Source: Epiperipatus broadwayi
Taxonomy: Eukaryota; Onychophora; Udeonychophora; Euonychophora; Peripatidae
Direction: 5' to 3'
Length of the DNA stretch: 64,000 nucleotides
Assembly (NCBI GenBank): GCA_028023455.1
Contig: JAQFVV010006633.1
Location: 1 to 64,000, forward strand
A program made the position numbers and the translations under genes. A model generated the notes under the pieces. That model had not been told where the DNA came from, did no database searches, and saw only the letters and a list, made by a program, of their open reading frames with translations. Below, piece by piece: positions 1 to 12,657 of the stretch (positions are counted from its first letter, which is position 1; every line of letters starts with the position of its first letter).

Positions 1-2248
1 TTGGCACCAGAAATAGTCATTGTAGTAGTGTGGTAGTATATCAGTAATATCTGATATAATCCTCTTTAAAAAAAATGAAATAACGTGAAATTTTTAAAAA
101 AATTTATTTTGACTTAAAACTGTAATTAAAAGCAAGTGTAGGTGTAATTAAAAAGATTTCTTAATTGTTTAGTGTCTTGTTTTGGGGTATAATCAGTGAT
201 AGAATAGGAGGTAGTTTATTATCTGCATAATCAGTACAATTTAAGTTGTTGCTTACTTGTTTTATTTGTTCATAGAGCAGTATTCACTTTTGTTAGAATG
301 ATTTTCTAGTCCATTTGTTTTATACATTTTAAATTATAGAATAAACAGTAAAATATGTTTCTCTCATCATCATTCACATTGTCATTTCAGTCATATCAGT
401 GTAATACCTATAGCATATTACTACGGAATATTCATGCATTATCCAACTTCATTTTTCATTCATATGTTTCATTAAACCATTAAATATCCCACATCACATT
501 CAAATATTTAATTATATCAATAATAGTATTAAAAACTAACTTAATTACATTTTAAATAAATTAATGAATTATGGACTGGTGGATATGACAAATACTGTAA
601 AATATTTTATTTATTAAAACAATTGTCATCAGTTTTATTCTACTGCTTTAAAAAAATATTTAATTATTAGTTCAATATTTTTTTTTTCATTTATTTAAAA
701 GACGAAATAATTTTTTTTTCATCTCTATTTTTTTTTACTGTCGCAAGTTTTTGCATAATTAAGTAAGTTGGCAAGTGGGAGGAGCGATTGACAATCTTTT
801 TCTGGTGATGTAACATTATCGTAAACAATTGGAAGGGAACAAGGTGATGTAATGATTATTAAAAAAATCTATAAAAAGAATACTTATCACTTTAAGAAGT
901 CAGTCAGTCAGTCAATTATTAGTACTTAGGGTAGAGTCAATTATTATTATTTTTGAAGAGGTCAGTCAATTATTAAAACTTTTATGAGGGCAATTATAGC
1001 TAACCAAGGACAGCTATAACTAAGTTTTATTTGGAAAAGTTTAATAGTAAAATTATTTTTCCTCTTCCAGATTTCAAGTTGAAAATTTAAATATATTATT
1101 TGTTTGCGAAATGTGTACTTAAAAACCACTAAAAGATACATCAATTTTGCTCCCAGCTGATCATTTAAATTGTCCCAACGTTATGCTAAAGTACATGTAA
1201 GTGTTATATTCTATTATTCAAGATAAATTATTATTATTTAAGAAATGGGAATGCTTGATAGGACTGTAAAATTGTTTTATTTAAATCTAAAATTAACAGG
1301 AAAGGATAAAAGAATGTTTGTTTATTTTATAGCAATTAATTTTTTAAGTTTTAATCATACTATGAAGGGAATAACTGCAACGTGCATCATTTATATGTGG
1401 GAAAGATGTGAATTATCATTGAATGTTTTTATAACTTTAATAAATAGATTTCATGCTAAATATAAAGAAAATTCAAAAATATACACAAGAATTATATAAT
1501 TTTATCGATACATTTATTGGAATAGTAGACGTTTATTTCCACTTTTACCTATTGAAGGAGATAAAAATTATTGTGCAAAAGAAATGAACAATTGATATTT
1601 ACCTGTTTCCTAAAAATAATACGTGAAATAAATTATAAAATGGATAAACTTATGTTTCCACTTATTGAAGGCATTTTAAAATTTCATGAATGAATAGGAA
1701 ATATTACCTTATATGACTTAAAGTGTGCATTGCCTAATTAATGTTTCCTAATACACCACGTTAACAGGAATTCATAGCAAACTGATAGAACATTGAACCT
1801 GTTATTCTAAATTAAAAATAATATTGTTCCTTTTCTCCTGCAGGAATGTGCTGTTTTGTGTTAATATTTGTCTTGTGCATTATAATTATCATTCTTATTT
1901 ATTTGGAGACATGACAAGAAAAGTCATGTAAAACTATTTATAAACTTTCATTTCGTTTGGAAGAAAGGAAAAAATAAGAGAACTTTATTTTATGTAATGG
2001 TATTTAGATAGGTAGTGTTAGTTAAATATGTTTATTATATGTATTATTATATTTTTGTTCTCCTAGAACTTCTCATAAATGTACAGTATTAATGGAAGAT
2101 ATTGTACTGGTAATTTTTTTTTATTATTATTATTTTAAGATAAATTTGGTCGTGTGTTAAGCATGTTGAATCCATTTATAGACCAGTAGGGGGTGAATAA
2201 GTATTTTAAAAAAAAGAATTCATTATATTAAATCTTACTGTATATATA
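1..2248. other. AT-rich non-coding stretch, no gene recognised
   Basis: I see no recognisable coding region or known repeat here. Open frames are short and have no family resemblance. A small (CAGT)n run lies at about 898-914, and a 'gtcaattatta' phrase recurs three times between 910 and 975, which looks like local slippage duplication. Confidence 0.5.
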
Positions 2249-2886
2249 TTGTGCCTATATCAATATAGGCCATTTGAACCATTTTCGAATATGTGTTCAT
2301 TCGAAACACCGGTCTCTTAGGCAGAGAAGAACATACTCGGAGAGTATGTATGCCCAAATGATAGCTATAAAGTATATAACTAATGTTACATTTCCAGGAC
2401 ATAGCTTCTTCTCAGCTGTTGAGTTGAACACCATGTCCAAAGCACTTTTTTGTTTGTGTATAACCACGGGCGCCAGCTGCTTATTCTAAAAGAATACTAA
2501 AAGAATAGACAACGCACTTTGAACAGTGGCCACTAACTCAACGCCTAAATCCACGACTAGCTCAGCTATTTGTAATCACTAATAGATTATATTTAATTAG
2601 TGATTAAAAGAATTGATAAAAGAATTTGTTAAAAAGAATTGATAAAAAGAATTGACCGACAAATAAAGTTTAATTTTAAAGATAATTTATTAACTAACAT
2701 TTATTTACTAAATTTAAACATTTTATACTTCTAATAAAACACACGCATATTTTAAATTAACATTTCTAAATAGTTTAAATATCCTTGAATATTTTCATAA
2801 CAGAACACTGGGAATTTATCTACTTTGACTAATAATATTGATATAAGGATCACACACATATTAACTCATGCACACACATAATAATA

Positions 2887-2982
<96 letters not shown>

Positions 2983-4004
2983 TATATATAAATATAAAGT
3001 ATTACATAGCATTTGAAATTTAAACACACATATCAATAGTTCATTTATGTATAATATAGAGTTCATATAATTAGACTCTTGAAAGACTCATATGAATTAA
3101 TGCAATGCAATGGCTATTACAGTATAAACAAAATAAGCAAATGTTTTTACCTAGGCTTTTGAATGTTGACGTAGAATTTTGTTCTTTGGAGGCTGCTTTC
3201 AGTGAAAATGTTTCCATTATGAATGCTTACCAGCCAGCTGGGATGTTTCCTTGCTGAGTTTCCTGATTTTCACGATTATTACTATCGGAGACAATTAGAT
3301 ACTGACGGAGATTTTCTAAGATGTTAAGCTGACATTATTTCACGGGCAGATCTGCTGTTTTCTAGGACATCTGGGCTGGAGATAAACGTGCATTCCTAAG
3401 ATCTTCTCAACACTGCATTTTGTTTGTTAACTGCTCAATTAATTTCTGAACTGCACTCACTCAATAAATTTGTGAACTGATCCACTGTCCAATAAAAAAG
3501 TCTATTTATATCTGCAATGTGTTGTCGAAATATTTCCGGTGATAATCATTTGATAAACATGTTGTTTTATTTTATTAATAACCATTGCCATGTTTTTAAT
3601 GATAATCTTCTTTTATTTCGCATACATTTTTATTTATTTACAAATCGCACATATATACGCACATATATTTTTAATACAATTTACTATTTAGTTTTAACAT
3701 TATTTTTTTCTTTAATTAAACTTGAATGAAAAGAGATTTGTATGTTTTAACTTTTTAAATTATATTTTTACGAATACTAATAAAAACTCTTTACTTCCTT
3801 TTATAACCCTTAGTTTAATTTCTCTAATGAAACACCCCTCTCCCCTTCTGAAATTAACAATAGAAAACTATTTGATTCTTATCTTTTCTGAAAACAAGCT
3901 GCAATAAACTCAACATTTAATTTTATGTTTCTCTTTTATGAAAAATTACTTTAATAATTTAATTTTAGATAAAATTATATGTGCCTATATCAATATAGGT
4001 ACAA
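2249..4004 (-). mobile_element. TA-microsatellite-linked element E (1756 bp, inverted termini)
   Basis: The left end reads TTGTGCCTATATC beside a TA run. The reverse complement of the right end reads TTGTACCTATATT, also beside a TA run. The first 22 bases of the two ends agree at 19 positions. Both ends carry a near-palindrome of the form CCTATAT..ATATAGG, so a 19-bp direct repeat is present at 2251-2269 and 3981-3999. On the minus strand a TATAAATAG box lies at 3502-3510, about 500 bp from the right end, and a TGGCGCCCGTGG motif lies near 2470-2481. The inside is richer in GC than the flanks. No protein domain was recognised. It could be a non-autonomous DNA transposon or a solo LTR (TG...CA ends). 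The minus orientation is inferred from the promoter. Confidence 0.55.
2889..2990. repeat. poly(A)-(AAT)n-(TA)n compound microsatellite
   Basis: About 35 A residues (2889-2923) run straight into (AAT)n to about 2982 and then a short TA run. It lies inside element E. The long Tyr/Phe open frame on the minus strand is an artefact of this tract. Confidence 0.95.
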
Positions 4005-6794
4005 TATATATATAAATTAGAATACCATTATTTTCAATAATTATTTCATCTATAACATACAATTTTATTTATTTAGGTTCAATTTAACTACAGATTTGTG
4101 CCAATATCAAGCATTATATTATAAAAAAATTATTTGTCTTGCTTTGTCCATAGTAATTAGTATTTTATTCTCCAACTGTTCTTTGAACATTACCAAGTCC
4201 TAAATATTGTCAGATATGAGATATTTATTCTTTATTAATTCTAGCAGTAATAATTAATATTTTAACAGTAATTCTTTGCTTACTATGATTTTAAATGGTC
4301 CGTATATCATATGCTTATATGTGTGTGTGTCTCTTATTAAACTTATTTATAATTATATGTAATTGCAAGTAAAAATGATTTTAAATCAATCGGATTCAGA
4401 AGGAAAAGATGATCAATCATTTTTAAGAATTAGAAAGTTATTTAAGAGAGAATTATTATTTCTTTGTTATGACTGAATGAAAAGTATTTTTGTGGCTATA
4501 TGCTATAAAGTTTACAATGTTTTATAATATTTTATGGGATTGAATCAGTGTATTTGTTAGTTGAATATTTAATATGGGTAGTTTGCCCAGTGCAGTGTAG
4601 TGTGGTGTATGAAATTGAATATTTCTTTTCTTATCCATGTATTGGAGCATTTTGATAGGAGTGGATTGAATTCTCCTTTTATATTTGATATATTGAATTA
4701 AATGTGTGTGAAGCTAGAGATGTTATCTCCCTAATTTTCATTTGGTGATGAGTTATTCCACCAGTTATTTAGTCTTAAAGATAGACTTGGAAGTTATTGT
4801 TGTATTTACCTGTTTTGAATTATAGAAATCTTTTATCCCATGTGTGTATTGGATGTTTTCCAGCTTATGCTATAGCCTAGTGTTTGATAGTTTATGGATA
4901 AAAAGAAGAATAAAAGGAAAGTATAGTGTCTTATAAAACAGCTGTATTGTAGTTAATAAATAAAGATTGATTGATCTTCGCTTTCATCCGTATTATGATT
5001 ATATTGAAATATCATAAACAAACCGATTAGATTGATTAACATTATTTATTTATTTTTTTTGACACACAGCATAATACAGATTCATGCACAAATTGTTAAT
5101 TTTGAGATATAAAAAAAATCATTATTAATGTATAACTTTACTTATCATGTTAAAACATTTTGTAGTAATCATTTAAGCTTCATCTCATTGATTTTTATCA
5201 TTTAATCATAATTTGCATAAATAATCAAGCAAAGATAGGACATAGTTAATGAAATCCAAGGATTTACTTTATTTTGGCAAAAGAGAACCTAGTTATTCAA
5301 TAGAATACTGTACTTCAAAATTACAAAGAAAAATACATTTAATTAATAGAAGTATTTATTTTCTTTGGTAAGATAGTCCAATATTATTCCTAGTTTAAAT
5401 CCCCTTATTTTAATTTTATTTAAAATATTTTTAAAGTAACAATGCAAAATCTTAATTTGTTCAGTGTAATTAGAATATTAATCTATGTTGTTGTCATTGG
5501 TAAATGAGTGATATTCAGCAAAATGCTGAATATAAGATAATTTAGTAATCAGTTACTAAAAGTGTAAGGTCATATTTATTTTTATTTTTTTATTTTTGTA
5601 TAAGTCTATCAGAAATCACTGATAGCTAAAAAGCCATTTCTTTATAGCAAATGATAGGGACTTATTTAGTTCATTTAATGTTTAAAATAAAAATGTTTTA
5701 CCAATCTATCAAAATGTTCTGATGAATGAAATATAGTAGATGTAAAAGTTAACGAATCATGTTGTATTATATCTTCTTGTATAATCTGCAATCAATGATA
5801 TTAAATCTCTTTGGAATTTGTGTTCATACTAATAAAAGAAAAGTAAATGTTGATTTAACTATTTTCTATTTGATTAATAAATATTTTGTTATCTAAATTT
5901 GTATTTGGAGTTTCTTCTATAGCATTCATTCGTGTTTCACATTTCCACACATGCTTATACATTTATTTTATTTAATATAACCTAATTGTATTTTATTTAA
6001 TTATAATAATTCTCTAGATATGATGATATTGATTTCCTTGATTCAAACACTATATGAGATGCCAATTACCTACTGATCATTTTTAAAAGGGTTTTGTTAT
6101 TTAATTTTTGTTTGGATGATGAATTGAAATCAAAATGTGTCCGATTTCTTTCATTATCTAACTGCAAGTATCTAATTAGGGTATTGTTTGGTTTATAATA
6201 TTATTTTCATAGTGTTAAATAATAATATTGAGATATAGAAATGTTAGATCAAGCCATACCATGAGTTAATTCCCTAAGATCTTCAATATATAATTTAGAT
6301 TAGATAATAAATTCATTTAGCCAGATTAGAGTAGTGAGTAATTAAAATTTAGTAATGATAAGTTTAGTTTGAGTTTAGATCTAGTGAATTATACATTACA
6401 ATTTCTAAAATATTATTTTTATTTTATTTTAGTTATTAGTTTAATTGTATAATATAGTAGAGGTTGTTCAGTGCATATGGATGATGGGAGGAGGTGAAAT
6501 ATAGAGTATTATTAGTTAATTTTAGCTGGTAGAATTTTACCAATTTAATTTTTGTTTAGCATAGAACTTTATAGATGTTTATTCCTATTAGTTATAATAT
6601 TTTCTCCCACATCTAATGTACATTGTACACCTCATACACCTCTGTATCCCTTAACTGAGTTAGTTTTAGGTGAAAGCTTTAATTAAGAGCCTCATGAATA
6701 GATTTAGGTAAAGTTAAATAAATATTTTATTCTATGATCCATAGAATTGGTGCCCCCAGGTAATTGTTAGTGTTGGTGATAGGTGTGAGGGGTT

Positions 6795-6796
<2 letters not shown>
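4005..6796. other. AT-rich stretch ending in a TA-linked terminus
   Basis: No gene recognised. The right edge reads GGGGTTACAA at 6789-6798 and abuts a (TA)n tract. That is the same terminus-plus-microsatellite junction seen in the other TA-linked elements, but I could not find a partner terminus. A TTGGTGCCCCCAGG motif about 50 bp before the edge looks like a primer-binding site. A CTTATAAAAC box lies near 4930. These hint at an older, diverged element. Confidence 0.3.

Positions 6797-6868
<72 letters not shown>
6797..6868. repeat. (TA)n microsatellite
   Basis: An uninterrupted TA dinucleotide tract of about 70 bp directly follows GGGGTTACAA. Confidence 0.97.
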
Positions 6869-6870
<2 letters not shown>

Positions 6871-7149
6871 AGCAGAGTTGCCCCTATTTGATCAATTTCA
6901 ATGATTGAAGGAAGTCTTAAAAATGCATATTTTAAAACAATTGAAAAAGTTCATATAATATAGTCTATGAAACAACTAATAATTATAATGTAAAGAATAT
7001 ATGATGTAATAATGTTTCATTTTAGTATCTACTTCAGTTCAGTGTCCATGGAATTGTTTTACTACCTCCAGAACAAATTATAAAATGACTTATTAGTGAT
7101 CATAATTCTTCAAGAAACATCATAATTAAAGATCTCTAGTCTTTTCCTT

Positions 7150-7320
7150 TCATTGCACATTTATATATTCCTATATAAAAGAAAAAATGGAATGTGTGCA
7201 TGTTTAAAATTAAAAAATCAGATATATTAATTTTTAACTGAGGTTTAAAGTTTACATCTGTATTAGAGATAATTTCTAGTTTAGAAAATGATTAGTAATA
7301 ATCATTATTGTATTCTTCTG
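7150..7320 (+). repeat. dispersed repeat I, copy 1
   Basis: The phrase 'cagatatattaatttttaactgagg', shortened here, and the following TTTACATCTG...ATTAGTAATAA recur in diverged form at about 46640-46750. Both copies lie close to a fragment of the foldback family, on opposite sides of it. Function unknown. Confidence 0.5.
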
Positions 7321-7405
7321 AGGTGGATGATGTCAAAGTTGTGAGTGGCTTGAGTTTGGAAATGGTAAATAAAAATGTAACACTTTACTATAGATAAATA
7401 CTCTT

Positions 7406-7410
<5 letters not shown>

Positions 7411-7436
<26 letters not shown>

Positions 7437-7530
7437 GGAGATAGTGACCTGGGCCTACCGATGAGTGCTGGTTTAGCACGCTCTGGTTCAGCAGGAAATA
7501 TATCTTTGAGGACATTTGTCTTTTATTGTA
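7411..7530 (+). mobile_element. fragment of foldback family A
   Basis: A TA tract (7411-7435) is followed by a diverged copy of the foldback arm core: GGGAGATAGTGACCTGG, then GATGAGTGCTGGTTTAGCA, then a GAGGACAT...TTT stretch. Only one arm is present. Confidence 0.6.
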
Positions 7531-8610
7531 TCTTTATTTGTATGAATTTTAAAAAAGTGGGGGAAATATGAAGGTTGTTTAATATATCTATAATAAGAAA
7601 TATTGTGTTTTTAATTAAAATATGGAAATGAAATTGCTTAAGTATAATAACCCATTGTTTTACACTGTAGTTAGAAAATAGTGATGGTTTTAAACATAAA
7701 TTACTTTATCTGTTGTTAAATACATTTTATAGATAATATTTTAAATAGAAAATAATAGCTCAATCGTTAGCATTCTATAAATCCAGAAGCCAAAATGATG
7801 ATTTGGTTTTTATTTTATTTTAATCAATTCAAATTAAAAACTCCATCATCAAACTTGCACAGAAATGTGATTCCTGATTAAATGAAGCCTTTTGCAAACA
7901 GTTCCAAGAACTAAAATTGAAATGAAAGTTGAAGGTAGTACAAATCCTTGGTTTCATTTCAAATAGCTAGATTTACTATCAGTAGCAATAATCTTTTTCC
8001 CATTCCATAATATTGAAACTGTGAAATATACAATAAGATTTGAATAACTATTTAATTTTAAGAAATATTACAGATCTATTTGAGTAAATAAATCAAATGC
8101 ATTTATCAAATCAATAAAAGCAATATATAAACTTTTTTAGTGTATTGAACAACATTCTATATTTTCTTGGCAACAAAAACCAAACATTTCTGTAGTGTTT
8201 GTTTGTTTTTTAAAACCGTATTGAATCTTAAGCAAACCGCTTATTTATGATTGGAAACAACCTATTCAACAAAATCTATGAAAATAGTTTTGCTAGCTGA
8301 ATGACAGTGATATTCCACTATAATTTCCACTACCTTGAATATGCTTTAGAAGCATAATTAATTATTGATATATATTTGTTAAGCTGGAGAAATAATTTTT
8401 ATATAACTTTTATATTTAAAAAATAAAAAAACTGTTTTAAAACTAAAGCAATCTTTCAAACTTGTTATTAATGAATCAATGCTTTAACAAAAATTTTTAT
8501 TTAAATAAATTTTAATAACAAAAGATAAGTTCTATATTAAAAACCAAAGGTATATTTTATATTTTTTATACAAAATATAAATTTTAATAAATAACTATTC
8601 ATTTTAGTCA

Positions 8611-8712
8611 AGCGTTGGTGGCCGAGTGGTTAGCACAGTCACCTTACAAGCAGTTGTCCCGGGGTTCGTTTTCCGGCCGACGCTTTGACACATACACAAA
8701 AAAAAAAAAAAA
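8611..8712 (+). mobile_element. tRNA-derived SINE, copy 1
   Basis: A tRNA-like head carries an A box (TGGCCGAGTGG, 8619-8629) and a B box (GGTTCGTTTTCC, 8663-8674). The ends GCGTTGG and CCGACGC can still form a 7-bp acceptor-like stem. The tail GCTTTGACACATACAC is followed by about 15 A residues. The same tail with poly(A) occurs in three other copies, which makes this a short SINE rather than a working tRNA gene. Its B box and T stem are degenerate. Confidence 0.8.
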
Positions 8713-9203
8713 CTAGTCTCTCAACAACTATTTTGTATTAAATACCAATATATTATATATAAATGTTTGTGTGCGTGTGCTACTTAGGTAATATTTATCT
8801 ATTATTTTATTTATTAATGTCGATATTTTTAGCCGGCACTTATTGCTAACAATAATGCTTCAATAAATCCACCAATGATAATTAATCATTCGTTATTAAA
8901 ACTCATAAATTATTTTTGTAACCTTAGATCTAGTAAATTGCATTAAAAACAAACATATTTACTACTTTTTGTAAATTTGCAGTATATAGCTAGCTATTGA
9001 AGAACTGGGTAGTTTGTCCCAACTAAAAAAATCTGCTTAAATAAAAATGCATATTAGTAATCATTAATATATTGTACCCAATATATAGACTATGCATTTA
9101 AAATCTTAAACTTGTGCAATACTCACTTTTTGATATATGTGCGTGAGTCAAATTTTTTTGTTGTATTGTTGTTTCTATCATCTTTAAAATGGACCTAACG
9201 TCA

Positions 9204-9300
9204 AGTATTGGTGGTCTTGAGGTCAGCACAGCTGCCTTACAAGCAGTTGTCCCGAGTTAGCAGGTTCGCTTCCCGGCCAATGCTATGACACATGGAAAAG
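9204..9300 (+). mobile_element. tRNA-derived SINE, copy 2
   Basis: It shares AGTATTGGTGG...GTCAGCACAGC, TTACAAGCAGTTGTCCC, a B box (CAGGTTCGCTTCCC) and the tail CGGCCAATGCTATGACACAT with copy 1. It is more diverged and has a short A-rich end. Confidence 0.72.
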
Positions 9301-9796
9301 GGACATAACCACTAATGGGAAAGAAGATCTGCAATCATGTGATGATGTTAAATATTGTTTGCTGATATTTTAATAATATCATGGTGTTTTGTATTTTTGC
9401 TAATAGGGATTTAAAAGAAAAGATAAAACATTTTTTTAAAAAAATTGAAACAAATATATTCTTAGTTATAGTATCCAAAATTTATTTGCTAACTTATTAC
9501 TGTAGAAATAATACTGCAGATATATATATCAAAAATTATTAAAAAGATTAAAACAAATATTTTTTATTATCAATGACTTATAAGTAGCCTAATCTCTGCT
9601 GATGCATTTTAATGAATATTCTTTAAATTTTAGTAATATTTTTAGCATATGCTTCCTGTTGAAAACTAATTGCAATAGAAATACGGTGCTTGTATTATAG
9701 ATAAAGTCACCATAGGATGGTGCCATTTTCACACTAAAACTATAAAATATGAACATTCATGAGCCGTTGATTTTAATAATTTTTCTGTGCTTTTTT

Positions 9797-10165
9797 GTAA
9801 TGCGAAAATAAAAACAAAACAAAATCGTCTTTTTTAAATATTATTTTTTATTAATGTATACAATTTAAATGATAATAATAAATGTAAAATAAAATCAACA
9901 AATTACAATTTGATTCGTGTTTTTTATATCATATACTTTTTAAATTGTGTTACGGCTTTTTTTTTTTATTAATTTTCTATCAGATATTTTTTTACTTGTG
10001 TTACGACTTTTGTGGTTGTTGTTTAACTAAAAAATAATAATCGTAATAAAAGTAAAAGTTGTTACGGTTAGATTTAGGGTTAGGTTTAGGGTTAGTTTTA
10101 GGGTTAGTTTAGGGTTAGTGTTCTGTTTGTTTGTAATGCTAAAATAAAAAAATTCAAAATCGTAA
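9797..10165. repeat. unit bounded by a diverged direct repeat, with telomere-like core
   Basis: GTAATGCGAAAATAAAAAC near 9800 and GTAATGCTAAAATAAAAAA near 10134 flank about 340 bp. The interior contains two GTTACG-type phrases (GTGTTACGGC near 9950, GTGTTACGAC near 9997), a third GTTACGG near 10058, and then a run of GGGTTAG variants. The boundaries and nature are uncertain. Confidence 0.35.
10062..10121 (+). repeat. degenerate (TTAGGG)-like interstitial tract
   Basis: GGTTAG is followed by several ATTTAGGGTTAG / GTTTTAGGGTTAG units of irregular spacing. The hexamer TTAGGG recurs four times within about 50 bp. The spacers (TT, TTT, TTTT) break the telomeric register. Confidence 0.6.
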
Positions 10166-10619
10166 CCATACTCGGACAGAAGAAAGAAACTCAAAATTTT
10201 TTAAACAACAACAAACACATACAAATGTCTTTTTTACTTATTAAACATGTTTATAATATTTTCTTTTTATTAAACTTACAAAAAACCCTGTATATTTGGA
10301 CTTTTCTTACTGGATATTTTTTTTGCACCGCTCTTTTTTACTTCAAAAATATACAGACGGTAGAATCTTCTTTGTCTCATGAAATGTTAATAACAGTACG
10401 TTACTTGACACGTTACCTAATTGCAACTCAATAAAAACATAGATATTTAACATTTACCCAAATAAAAGTTCAATATAGTATGTTGTAAAAAGTCTTATAA
10501 TTATTGTTTTAAAAAATCTGAAGATTTCAATAGTTTAAAAAAAAAAAAAATCCAATGAAAACAACATTTCAATACAATTTAAATACAAACTCTCTCATCA
10601 AGCTGTAATTATTTTATAA

Positions 10620-10795
10620 ATTGTGCGAATTCGGAAAATGTATTTGCTTCCATACAACATACATGCTGTACTGTGACACGACATAGTGGCCTGCATTCTG
10701 TAGCACAACAAAAAAAGTTGTACTATTGAAAACACGGGTTCGAATGTGTCGGCCATGGAAACAGCATTTTAATGTGTTTTGGCACGAAAAGCGTG
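10620..10795 (+). repeat. possible degenerate tRNA-like repeat
   Basis: An ACACGGGTTCGAATGTGTC segment near 10735 resembles a Pol III B box, and a CATAGTGGCC segment upstream could be a decayed A box. The region is richer in GC than its flanks. No second copy was seen in the window, so this is weak. Confidence 0.22.
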
Positions 10796-11694
10796 ACATA
10801 GAGCAGTGCCTTTAGCTAAAAGATGAATCCAAATATTTTTTCCATTATAAATAAATATAAAGCAAATAACTATTCTGAAAATATTTGAATGTGAGCTACT
10901 TTACTACATTCAAATTCATGTATAAACAATTTATAATGATCTTAATAAATATCTTATATAAAATTGATAGAATGCTAAAATATCTATAATTACTAATATT
11001 TTTTTAGCTGATAAAACTATATCGTTTAGAAATTCAAGTTTTTTGTTTCATCACATGCTTGTATTTTAAGAATTTCATCATTTTCTGGGTTTTCTTCTTC
11101 ATTCTTAAATTGACTTGATTGTAATATTATTTTAGTTGGTGGTGGATAATTATGTAAGCTATTTTGTTTTCCTGTTCTTTATTGCTATGTGATTCTTTTT
11201 AAAATTCTTCTTTTCACTTGATTTTACAATTGTATTTCTTTTTATTATTTTTTTTAGTATTTTTTACAATTCTTCAAAACTTTAGATTTATTAATATTTC
11301 TTAATTTGCCTATATAATTAAGAAAATAGGTTGAGAAATAAGAGAGTCCCTCTTATCTTTATAAAATCGAATCTTGCGTTTTGATTTGGAGATGTCTCTC
11401 TTGCTGAAATTAAGCACTCAAGGTGCATGTACTGAGGTTTTAGTCTTATATAAGTATTAGCTTGTCTCAGTAAAAAATTGGTTGATAAATTGTTTTTATC
11501 TTTTCTTTTATCTATACAACAGGTTTTAATAGATTATCTTTATCTTCTTATTGATCTATGCATAAATTAATTATCTTCAAAGTTTCTTAACATTTTAAAT
11601 TGCTTTGTAAATAAAGATTTAAGTTCAATGCAATATCGTTCAGGTTAAAAATATAAATTGTTAATAAATAAAAATAATTTGAATGACGTTTTGC

Positions 11695-11790
11695 CATAAT
11701 AGGTTCAGTGCTGGAAGTGGCAGATGCGGGTCACAACCAGGATCTTGTACTCCAAAGTTTGCTATTTTACCACTCCAACAAATCACATAG
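11695..11790 (-). repeat. possible degenerate tRNA-derived SINE
   Basis: Read on the minus strand, GGAGTGGTAAAATAGCA is followed at about tRNA spacing by CCTGGTTGTGACCCGC, resembling A and B boxes of a SINE head. There is no A tail or target duplication that I can define. Confidence 0.28.
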
Positions 11791-12543
11791 ATTAGTAACT
11801 TTTCCTTTTTTTTCTTTTTACTAAATTCCAATTAATCTAAGATCATTTTTTGTACAATAATTAAAATATTGACGTTTTAAAATATTTTTTCTTACGTCTT
11901 AGTTCTTGGGGGGGGGGGCTAGTAACATGACTTCTTTCTTTTAATTGTTTTTATTCATGTTGTTGTATTTCATAAATTAAGCAAATATATATACTTTCTT
12001 ACTTCTGTCTTCATATGTAGATAATGCACTTTCATCTTTCAATTTTTTCCAATGATAAAATCTTCTGTGAAGTTTTTAAAAAATAGTTTTATCGATTTAC
12101 AAGCATTTGAATACAGATATTTCAAGCTTATATTATTTCTTTATTCGCAAAATGGATATAAATCTGAATTATCTGCATTGGAAATTCTCCATTAAGTTAA
12201 ATAACTACTCTTGCTTATTTTTCTGTAATATATCACCAATCTCTACAATTTTCAATACACAAGCATTTAACAAATTAAGTAAAACAAATAAAAAAACAAA
12301 AAATAAAGCAAAATAAAAATAAATCTATAAAAATATCAAATATCTTTTTCATAACAAATTTTTAGAAAAGAAAACGAGAAAAATATCAATTTTAAGAGAT
12401 ATAATCAATAGCTTGAGAGATTTTATTTAACTATGAACCTTCAGAGTTTTCAAAGTTATATTTAATAGTTGTTAGCTTATAATTACTTATAAATATATAG
12501 AAAAATGATTTCACTATCCACGTCGTATGCATATATATAAACA

Positions 12544-12657
12544 TTAACGGTAAATGCAATATTATAGTTTAAATTCTTTCGTAGCGTGGTAATCTCGTCT
12601 GCTTTAATCGAAAGCGCTACAAAAGAATTTAAACTATAATATTGCATTTACCGTTAA
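12544..12657. mobile_element. 114-bp hairpin element (MITE-like)
   Basis: Two 43-bp arms (12544-12586 and 12615-12657) are inverted copies with one mismatch and enclose a 28-bp loop. The outermost bases are TTAACGG and CCGTTAA, so it could be CGG...CCG flanked by a TTAA target duplication. The flanks are TA-rich. No coding capacity. Confidence 0.82.

Noticed and set aside
2866-3066. Open frame rich in Tyr and Phe
   Set aside because: It is a translation of poly(A)/(AAT)n on the minus strand, not a gene.
4005-6796. Complete LTR retrotransposon
   Set aside because: A primer-site-like motif and terminus are present on one side only. No paired repeat and no polymerase sequence was found.
8611-8685. 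Functional tRNA gene
   Set aside because: The acceptor-like stem and boxes are present, but the T stem and B box are degenerate, and the sequence continues into a SINE tail with poly(A) shared by other copies.
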